From contig NZ_JAMXMY010000030.1 in assembly GCF_024055795.1 (NCBI RefSeq), positions 45,800 through 109,799 on the forward strand: 64,000 nt of DNA, in the 5' to 3' direction. The DNA is from Actinoallomurus purpureus (GTDB lineage Bacteria > Actinomycetota > Actinomycetes > Streptosporangiales > Streptosporangiaceae). Both the position numbers and the translations under genes were made by a program. Below, in pieces: positions 49,851 through 56,493 of the stretch. The notes under the pieces were generated by a model. The model saw only the letters and a program-made list of their open reading frames with translations, did no database searches and was not told the origin of the DNA. The first letter of the stretch is position 1, and every line of letters begins with the position of its first letter.

Positions 49851-50675
49851 GTGAGTGACGAGAGTGGATCGGTCGACCGGCATGCGGTGGTGTGCCGGGG
49901 GCTGCGGCACGCGTTCGGCGGCAACGTCGCGGTCGACGGCGTCGATCTGGACGTTGCCGAGGGCGAGGTCTTCGGCCTGCTCGGCCCGAATGGAGCGGGC
50001 AAGACCACGACGATCCGGCTGATCACGACGCTGCTCCCCGCCAAGCCCGGCATGGTGGAGGTCTTCGGGCTCGACGTGGCGCGCCATCGGATGGCCGTAC
50101 GCCGGGCGATCGGCTATCTGCCCCAGCAGCTGTCCGCCGACGCCGCCCTGACCGGGCGCGAGAACGTGGAGCTGTTCGCGCGGCTGTTCGACGTGCCGCG
50201 CCGCCAACGCCGGGAGCGGGTCGAGGAGGTCCTGTCCGCGGTCGGGCTCGCCGACGCGGCCGACCGGCGCGCGCAGACGTACTCAGGGGGGATGATCCGG
50301 CGGCTCGAGCTCGCCCAGGCGCTTGTCAGCGCCCCGCGCCTGCTCATCCTCGACGAGCCGACGATCGGCCTGGACCCGGTCGCGCGCGACGGGGTCTGGG
50401 AGCGCATCCAGGAGGTCCGGCGTGCCACGGGGATGACCGTCCTGGTGACCACCCACCACATGGACGAGGCCGACCAGCACTGCGGCCGGATCGCGCTCAT
50501 GCACCGGGGCCGCGTCCAGGCGCTGGGCACCCCGGCCGACCTCAAGTCCGGGCTCGAGCCCGGCGCCACTCTGGAGGAGGTGTTCCGTGCCTACACCGGA
50601 GACCGGCTCGACGAGCCGGGAGACGGCTTCCGCGACACGCGCAGTACCCGGCGCACCGCCGGCCGGCTCGGCTGA
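49851..50675 (+). CDS. ABC transporter ATP-binding protein (drug-efflux type)
   Basis: The 274-residue ATPase has Walker A LLGPNGAGKTTTIRL, Q loop YLPQQLS, signature YSGGMIRRLELAQ, Walker B LLILDEPTIGLDP and H-loop TTHHMDEADQ. It resembles DrrA-type proteins. The GTG start follows AAGGAGG. It overlaps the permease by 89 bases if the latter starts at 50587. In the MarR operon. Confidence 0.95.
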   Translation: MSDESGSVDRHAVVCRGLRHAFGGNVAVDGVDLDVAEGEVFGLLGPNGAGKTTTIRLITTLLPAKPGMVEVFGLDVARHRMAVRRAIGYLPQQLSADAALTGRENVELFARLFDVPRRQRRERVEEVLSAVGLADAADRRAQTYSGGMIRRLELAQALVSAPRLLILDEPTIGLDPVARDGVWERIQEVRRATGMTVLVTTHHMDEADQHCGRIALMHRGRVQALGTPADLKSGLEPGATLEEVFRAYTGDRLDEPGDGFRDTRSTRRTAGRLG

Positions 50676-51501
50676 GCCGTCTGCCACGCTCGGCGCATCG
50701 CCGGCCGGCTCGGCTGAGCCGCCAGCCCACCGGCCCGCCTGGCGTCTGATGCTCGCGCGGGTGGCCGCGATGTGCGTGGTGGAGCTGCAGAAGATGCGGC
50801 ACGACCGGACGGAGATCTACACCCGCGCGATCCAGCCCGCGCTGTGGTTGCTGATCTTCGGTGAGACCTTCTCCCGGATCCGGGCCATCCCGACCGGGCG
50901 GGTGCCCTACCTGGACTACCTGGCGCCGGGAATCCTGGCCCAGTCCACCCTGTTCATCGCGATCTTCTACGGGATCCAGATCATCTGGGAGCGGGACGCC
51001 GGCGTCCTGGCCAAGCTGCTCGTCACGCCGACGCCGCGGGCCGCGCTGGTCACCGGCAAGGCGTTCGCCGCGGGGGTGCGCTCCCTCGCCCAGGCCGTCG
51101 CCATCATGGTGCTGAGCGCGGTGCTCGGCGTGGCCCTGACGGTGAACCCGCTGCGCTGGCTCGGGGTCGTCGTGGTCGTGATGCTCGGTACCGCGTTCTT
51201 CTCGTGCCTGTCGATGACCATCGCCGGCCTCGCCATGTCACGGGACCGGTTGATGGGCATCGGCCAGGCGATCACGATGCCGTTGTTCTTCGGGTCGAAC
51301 GCGTTGTACCCGGTCGGCATCATGCCGGAGTGGCTGCGCGTCATCAGCCACGTCAACCCGCTGAGCTACGAGGTCGACGCCCTGCGGGACCTGCTCATCG
51401 GCACGCCGGGGCATCTCCTTCTCGATGTCGCGGTGCTCATCGTGGCCGCGGCGGCCGGGATCACGGCCGCGTCGGCGCTGCTGGGCCGGCTCGTTCGCTG
51501 A
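50587..51501 (+). CDS. ABC-2 type permease (drug efflux)
   Basis: The 304-residue frame has six helices (AIQPALWLLIFGETFSRIRA, YLDYLAPGILAQSTLFIAIF, ALVTGKAFAAGVRSLAQAVA) and the DrrB-like ending. The first 54 residues are a low-complexity stretch with a repeat PAGSAEP encoded by a 42-bp tandem duplication, so the true start may be the ATG at 50749 (MLARVAAMCVVELQ). It works with the ATPase to export an unknown compound. Confidence 0.9.
   Translation: MPTPETGSTSRETASATRAVPGAPPAGSAEPSATLGASPAGSAEPPAHRPAWRLMLARVAAMCVVELQKMRHDRTEIYTRAIQPALWLLIFGETFSRIRAIPTGRVPYLDYLAPGILAQSTLFIAIFYGIQIIWERDAGVLAKLLVTPTPRAALVTGKAFAAGVRSLAQAVAIMVLSAVLGVALTVNPLRWLGVVVVVMLGTAFFSCLSMTIAGLAMSRDRLMGIGQAITMPLFFGSNALYPVGIMPEWLRVISHVNPLSYEVDALRDLLIGTPGHLLLDVAVLIVAAAAGITAASALLGRLVR
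50657..50721 (+). repeat. 23-bp direct repeat, 42-bp period
   Basis: The word CGCCGGCCGGCTCGGCTGAG plus CCG occurs at 50657-50679 and again at 50699-50721. The ATPase stop codon is inside the first copy, so the second may be a duplication of the junction. Confidence 0.85.
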
Positions 51502-51517
51502 ACCGGCCCCCGGCCGC

Positions 51518-51682
51518 TAGGGCCTGTCTCAAAGCCCCACTGTCCTACTGCGCGGTGTCCAGGCGGCGCCTCGCCGCGTTGTCGTCGGTCGCCAGCCAAA
51601 ACCAGGCTGACTCCCTCCTCCGCCTTACGAGGCACCACCTGGACACCGCTCGCTACGGACGGGGACTTTGAGACAGGCCCTA
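51518..51682. mobile_element. MITE, 165 bp
   Basis: The terminal arms TAGGGCCTGTCTCAAAG are perfect 17-bp inverted repeats, followed by inner arms of about 20 bases (GCGGTGTCCAGG, CCTGGACACCGC). No ORF. The ends match the GGGCCTGTCTCAAAG termini common in actinomycete IS5-like elements. A TA on each side could be the target duplication. The right end supplies the stop codon of the TetR gene. Confidence 0.85.
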
Positions 51683-52297
51683 CTGGACCGCCTCGGCGGG
51701 CTTTCCGACCAGTCCCATCGCGAGGCGGGACCAGCCGTTGATGAAGCGCTCCTCGTCGATGCGGTTGGGGGCGGCGTACAGGGCGTCCTGGGCGAGCCAG
51801 TAGTTGACGATCGCCCCGCCGAGGGACAGGGCGACGGCGTCCCAGTCCTCGTCGATGCCGGCCATTTCGGGCTGGCCGGCCAGCCACTTGCCGAACAGGT
51901 CGTAGAGCGGGTTGGCGATGCCCTCGCGCATCTCGGCGACGAGGTTGGGGAACTTGTCCAGGTCGCGGAAGAGGACCCGGATGAGGTCGGCCTCCTCCCG
52001 CATCTTCGCCAGGCCCGTCGACGCGGCCACACGCAGCCGGTCGACGAGCGGCTGGCCGTGAATCCCGGCCGACTGCTCGAAGGCCGTCGCGATCTGCTCG
52101 GCCGTGCGGGCGATGTGCTCGCGCACGGCGGCGGCCAGGACCTCCTCCTTGGAGCGGAAGTGGCGGTACAGCCCACCGGCCCCGGGGGACAGGCCTGCCG
52201 CGGCCTCGATCTCCGCGACGGACGTCGCGGAATAGCCTCGCTCGGCGAACAGCCGGAGCGCCTCGGCGACGATCCGTTCTCGGGTCGATCTCTGCAT
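51680..52297 (-). CDS. TetR-family regulator, 3' end in MITE
   Basis: The 205-residue protein has HTH (AEIEAAAGLSPGAGGLYRHF) and ligand domain (DLIRVLFRDLDKFPNLVAEM). Its stop TAG (51680-51682) is part of the MITE terminal repeat, so the original C-terminus was cut or is only slightly changed. The length is still normal for the family (about 200). Next to an unknown membrane protein gene. Confidence 0.92.
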   Translation of the reverse strand: MQRSTRERIVAEALRLFAERGYSATSVAEIEAAAGLSPGAGGLYRHFRSKEEVLAAAVREHIARTAEQIATAFEQSAGIHGQPLVDRLRVAASTGLAKMREEADLIRVLFRDLDKFPNLVAEMREGIANPLYDLFGKWLAGQPEMAGIDEDWDAVALSLGGAIVNYWLAQDALYAAPNRIDEERFINGWSRLAMGLVGKPAEAVQ

Positions 52298-52402
52298 TTT
52301 CTGTGCTCCTCCGAGAAAGAGCGTAGGCCATCGAACGGTCGGCCGATGTCGTACGGAATCGTCGTCTCACGCACTGTGACAGGGCGCGTACGAGCGTGGG
52401 GC

Positions 52403-52813
52403 TCAGCGAATCCGCCGGATCAGGCCCGCGCCGACCCGCCCGGCGATGAGGTACACGACCGCGGCGATCCCGTAGTCGACGATCACCGCCACGCGCTGGT
52501 CCTTGGGCGTGAACATGTCCCGGAACTCCCAGGCGAGCGACTGTGCCCAGTCGTTGACCGTGCGGACGATCGGGTTGGCCTGATTGGCGGAGAAGACGAC
52601 GAAGGCGATGTGCAGGGCCAGCACGATCGCGATGACCGTCGCGGCGACCGCCACCAGCGTGGCCACGGCGCCGGCGGCTCTGGCCAGGCTCTTTCGGACC
52701 GGCTCGCCATCGGGCCGGTGCCGTCCGGGCTGAGGAGCGGTCCGCTCGGCGGGGGAGCCGTTCTGACCGGAATCCTCGGCGACATTTCCCGACTTACTAC
52801 GCCATCTCGCCAT
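52403..52813 (-). CDS. Two-helix membrane protein, unknown
   Basis: The 136-residue protein has a hydrophilic N-terminus (about 1-45), a helix (AVATLVAVAATVIAIVLALH), then NDWAQSLAWEFRDMFTPKDQ and a second helix VIVDYGIAAVVYLIAGRVGA. The layout is common in actinomycetes; I do not know the function. Single gene, start at 52813. Confidence 0.8.
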   Translation of the reverse strand: MARWRSKSGNVAEDSGQNGSPAERTAPQPGRHRPDGEPVRKSLARAAGAVATLVAVAATVIAIVLALHIAFVVFSANQANPIVRTVNDWAQSLAWEFRDMFTPKDQRVAVIVDYGIAAVVYLIAGRVGAGLIRRIR

Positions 52814-53034
52814 TTTATTTTCTTACTTTCGAGACCGGTTCGACATCTGCGTGGTTCGAAGAGCGACCACTGGGTATATCCGCATCACGAAACCGCAGTT
52901 ACGGGCTTGTAATTAATGCGAGCTCGGCCGGTGACCACATCAATAGATCCAGATTTCGCGCAGACTCCGCGCCCTCCCACTCGGATCCCGTCGCATCGCC
53001 ACTACCGGGAGGGCGCGGGCACGCGTGACTCGCC
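52814..53034. other. Divergent promoter gap
   Basis: AT-richer than average (for instance TTTTATTTTCTTACTTTCGA near 52812 and TTGTAATTAATGCG near 52908). It lies between divergent genes and likely holds both promoters. No repeat seen. Confidence 0.4.
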
Positions 53035-53679
53035 ATGGTACGTACCCTATGGCGCGTGCTCGCTGTGGGATTCGACCTGGACCTGACCCTCGCCGACACC
53101 CGCAAGGGGATCGCCGCGGCCTTCGACCGGCTCTCGGCGGAGACGGGGGTGCCCATCGACACGGCCGCCGTGGTCTCGCGCCTCGGCCCGCCGCTGGAGA
53201 CCGAACTGGCGTACTGGTTCCCGCCGGAGGACGTGCCGGAGCTGGCCGCCCGGTACCGCGCCTTCTACGGTGAGGTCGCGGTTCCCCGTACGTCGCCCAT
53301 GCCCGGCGCGGACGCGGCCGTCGACGCCGTACGTGCCCGGGGCGGGCGCGTCATCGTCGTCACCGCCAAGAACCAGCGCGACGCCGAGTCCACCGTCCGG
53401 TTCCTCGGCCTGAACGTCGACGCGGTGGCCGGCGGCCTGTTCGGCGCCGGGAAGGGCGCGGCGCTGGTGGAGTTCGGCGCCACCGCGTACGCCGGGGACC
53501 ACGTCGCGGACATCGACGCGGCGCGGGCGGCGGGCGCCCGCAGCATCGCGATCGCCACCGGCCCGTACGATTCGGAGGCGCTTCGAGCCTACGGAGCCGA
53601 TATCGTGTTGCCCGATTTGCGGGGCTTCCCGGACACTTTGAGCGAACTGATCCACCCCGGTTCCCCGTCGAGGCAATAG
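53035..53679 (+). CDS. HAD-superfamily hydrolase
   Basis: The 214-residue protein has motif I GFDLDLTLADT, motif II VVTAKNQ, a lysine in GLFGAGKGAALVEFGA and motif IV YAGDHVADIDAARAAGARSI. It is a phosphoglycolate-phosphatase-like enzyme, with unknown substrate. Start at the ATG at 53035 or the GTG at 53056. It precedes the cold-shock gene by 44 bases. Confidence 0.9.
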   Translation: MVRTLWRVLAVGFDLDLTLADTRKGIAAAFDRLSAETGVPIDTAAVVSRLGPPLETELAYWFPPEDVPELAARYRAFYGEVAVPRTSPMPGADAAVDAVRARGGRVIVVTAKNQRDAESTVRFLGLNVDAVAGGLFGAGKGAALVEFGATAYAGDHVADIDAARAAGARSIAIATGPYDSEALRAYGADIVLPDLRGFPDTLSELIHPGSPSRQ

Positions 53680-53723
53680 CCTTGATGTCACCCGCCCTGA
53701 CAAGAGCTAGCAACGAGGTCCCC

Positions 53724-54110
53724 GTGCCCACTGGCAAGGTCAAGTGGTATGACGCCGACAAGGGATTCGGCTTCCTCACCCGCGATGACGGTGGTGAGGT
53801 GTTCGTTCATTCCTCTGCGCTGCCCGGCGGCGTGGCCTTGCTCAAACCCGGGCAGCGCGTCGAGTTCGGGGTCGTCGAGGGCCGGAAGGGGCAGCAGGCG
53901 CTGAGCGTCCGCACGCTCGACAACCCGCCGTCGGTCGTCAAGGCCAAGCGCAAGAAGCCCGACGAGATGGTCGAGATCGTCGAGGACCTCATCAAGCTCC
54001 TCGACGGCGTCTCCACCACCTACCGTCGCGGCAAGCACCCCGAGGGCAAGATCGCCCAGAAGATCGGCGAAGTTCTGCGCGCCGTCGCGGACGACCTGGA
54101 TCCGCAGTAG
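53724..54110 (+). CDS. Cold-shock domain protein with C-terminal extension
   Basis: The 128-residue protein has a CSD (VPTGKVKWYDADKGFGFLTR, EVFVHSSALPGGVALLKPGQ) and a 55-residue helical extension (KPDEMVEIVEDLIKLLDGVS). The GTG at 53724 follows GAGG. Actinobacterial CspB-like; the extension is not found in the short type at 28979. It may bind RNA with a partner. Operon partner of HAD. Confidence 0.92.
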   Translation: MPTGKVKWYDADKGFGFLTRDDGGEVFVHSSALPGGVALLKPGQRVEFGVVEGRKGQQALSVRTLDNPPSVVKAKRKKPDEMVEIVEDLIKLLDGVSTTYRRGKHPEGKIAQKIGEVLRAVADDLDPQ

Positions 54111-54178
54111 AACTCGCGCGGAATGGGCGTCGGATCAGCCCGGCGGTCCATTCCGCGTGAGCTCTCGGTCCCGCGCCG

Positions 54179-55579
54179 TCAGGCGGTGGTGTCGGCGACG
54201 CTCGGCTCGCCCTCCGCGGCCCGGTTGCGGCGTCTTACGGCGCGGCGGCTCCTGCGGGGGGAGGCCAGCGCGGCCAGGGACAGCGCGAGCGCGCCGGCCA
54301 CCGCGGCGAGCGCGAGGTGGCCGTTGGAGGCCACGATCGACATGCCGAGCCCGGTCAGCCCGCCGGTCACCCAGACGAGCTGGTGGACCGTCTCGGACAC
54401 CGCGAACGTCGACGACCGGATCTCCTCGCCGATCTCACGCTGCACGATCGCGTCCAGCCCCAGCTTGCCCAGGGACTGGCCGAGCGCGCCGACGAACGCC
54501 ACCACCAGCGCGGCGACCAGCCCGAAGAACGCCGCGCACACCGCCGCCGTGACGGTCGCCATCGCCAGCGTGCCGAACACGATCGCCCGCGGCGCCCGCG
54601 CCTTGACGAGGGCGCCCAGGCCGGTACCGGCCAGCCCGCCCGCGCCGGCCGCGGCGGCAAGCAGGCCCAGCGCGACGTTGGGCGAGACCGGCTGGACGAA
54701 CCCCTTGGTCCGCAGCAGGAACGCCAGGTAGAGGATCAAGAAGCCGGCGAACGCCCGCAGGGTCGCGTTGACCAGCATGGCCTCCCCGACCACCGGCCCG
54801 ACCCGCAGCAGGGTCCGCCAGCGGCCCCGGTCACCCGTGTGGTCCTGTGCCTGGTCGGCGTGGGTCTGCGCCGGGTCGGACGGCCGGGCGCCGGCGTCTG
54901 GCGTGTCCACGTGCGACGGCAGCCGCATGGCGGAGATCGCGCCGATCATGAAGACGAGCGTCGCGAGGCGCAGCGCCCAGCCCGCGTTGGCGAGGGCCAC
55001 CAGGCCCGCCCCGAGCGGCGCCATGATCGACGCGGCGACCAGGCCGGTGAAGGACGCACGGGCGTTCGCGGTGACCAGGGCGAGGCCGGCGGGCAGCACC
55101 CGGGGCGTGACGGCGCTGCGCGACACCCCGAACGCCTTCGACAGCACCAGCGCCCCGAACGCCGCGGGCATCAGCGTCACCGGATCCTTGTGCAGAACCG
55201 CTCCGGCCATCCCCCAGCACAGCAGGCCACGGGCCAGCATCGTGCCCGCGATCGCGATCCGCCGGGCGTGGCGCATGTGATCGAGCACCGGGCCGATGAG
55301 CGGCGCGACCAGCGCGAACGGCGCCATGGTCACGAGCAGGTACAGCGCGACCTGGCTGCGGGCCTGCTGGACGTCCAGATTGAAGAACATCGTGCCCGCC
55401 AGCGCCACCGCGATCAGGGCGTCACCGGCGCTGTTGAGCGCGTTCAGCTCGATCAGGCCGCCCAGCCCGGTGCCGCCCGCGCCGCCGGCGTGGGTGGCCC
55501 TGCGCGTCACGCGCCCCATCTTCTGGGCCACCGCGCGCACCGCCCGCCCGGCGGCACCCGTACGTGCCCACAAACTCAT
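54179..55579 (-). CDS. MFS transporter
   Basis: The 466-residue protein has 12 helices (NALNSAGDALIAVALAGTMF, LYLLVTMAPFALVAPLIGPV, GALGQSLGKLGLDAIVQREI). It matches a conserved actinobacterial MFS family beside DUF3027. I use the ATG at 55579. It is convergent with the cold-shock gene and divergent from DUF3027. Confidence 0.92.
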   Translation of the reverse strand: MSLWARTGAAGRAVRAVAQKMGRVTRRATHAGGAGGTGLGGLIELNALNSAGDALIAVALAGTMFFNLDVQQARSQVALYLLVTMAPFALVAPLIGPVLDHMRHARRIAIAGTMLARGLLCWGMAGAVLHKDPVTLMPAAFGALVLSKAFGVSRSAVTPRVLPAGLALVTANARASFTGLVAASIMAPLGAGLVALANAGWALRLATLVFMIGAISAMRLPSHVDTPDAGARPSDPAQTHADQAQDHTGDRGRWRTLLRVGPVVGEAMLVNATLRAFAGFLILYLAFLLRTKGFVQPVSPNVALGLLAAAAGAGGLAGTGLGALVKARAPRAIVFGTLAMATVTAAVCAAFFGLVAALVVAFVGALGQSLGKLGLDAIVQREIGEEIRSSTFAVSETVHQLVWVTGGLTGLGMSIVASNGHLALAAVAGALALSLAALASPRRSRRAVRRRNRAAEGEPSVADTTA

Positions 55580-55633
55580 GCCGTCAAGTCTGCCTCTTCG
55601 AGGCAAACCCATGCCCTGGGATGAGCGACAATC

Positions 55634-56452
55634 GTGTATGTGAGTCCTGTGCGTTCCACCAGCCCGGCCGTCACCCGGCGGAGCCGTACCCCCGCGATCG
55701 ACCCCATCGCCGCTGAGGCGGTCGATCTGGCACGCGCGGCGGCCGAGGACACGTCCCGGCCGGAATTCGTCGGCGATCACCTCGGCATGGTTCCCGAAGG
55801 GGACCGTGTCGTCACCCACTACTTCACCTGCCTCGACCCGGCCTACCACGGCTGGCGCTGGGCCATCTCGGTCGTCCGCGCCTCCCGGGCCAAGCACGCC
55901 ACGGTCAACGAGAGCGTCCTGCTGCCCGGCGAGGACGCCATGCTCGCGCCCGAGTGGGTGCCGTGGAGCGACCGGCTGCGTCCCGGCGATCTCGGGCCCG
56001 GCGACCTACTGCCGACCACCCCGGACGACCCGCGCCTGGCGCCCGGCTTCACGCAGACCGACGAGGTCGACGCGGAGCTCGGCTGGGAGTTGGGCCTCGG
56101 CAAGCCCCGCGTGCTGTCCGCCGAGGGCCGCGACGAGGCCGCCATCCGGTGGTACGGCGGGGACGCCGGCCCCGAGACCCCCGTCGCCCGCTCCGCCCCG
56201 GCGCAGTGCGGCACCTGCGGCTTCTTCGCGGCGCTCGCGGGATCGCTGCGGCAGGCGTTCGGCGTGTGCGCCAACGAGTACGCCCCCGATGACGGAAAGG
56301 TCGTCTCGGTCGATCACGGATGCGGCGCCCACTCCGAGGCCGTGGTGCTGTCGCCCACGACCGAGGCCGCGCCGCCGATCGTCGACGAGATGGGGTACGA
56401 CGTGATGCCGTCGGCCACACTCACCGACGAGGAGGCCCTCGGCCACAGCTGA
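55634..56452 (+). CDS. DUF3027 protein
   Basis: The 272-residue protein has the DUF3027 core: HYFTCLDPAYHGWRWAISVV, VNESVLLPGEDAMLAPEWVP and QCGTCGFFAALAGSLRQAFG with VCANEYAPDDGKVVSVDHGC. The Cys/His set may bind zinc. Actinobacteria only; function unknown. Start GTG at 55634. 41 bases before the sacsin-like gene. Confidence 0.92.
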   Translation: MYVSPVRSTSPAVTRRSRTPAIDPIAAEAVDLARAAAEDTSRPEFVGDHLGMVPEGDRVVTHYFTCLDPAYHGWRWAISVVRASRAKHATVNESVLLPGEDAMLAPEWVPWSDRLRPGDLGPGDLLPTTPDDPRLAPGFTQTDEVDAELGWELGLGKPRVLSAEGRDEAAIRWYGGDAGPETPVARSAPAQCGTCGFFAALAGSLRQAFGVCANEYAPDDGKVVSVDHGCGAHSEAVVLSPTTEAAPPIVDEMGYDVMPSATLTDEEALGHS

Positions 56453-56493
56453 CCGGCGGGGCCCGTACCGGAACAGCCGTGGAGAGGCAGGAG

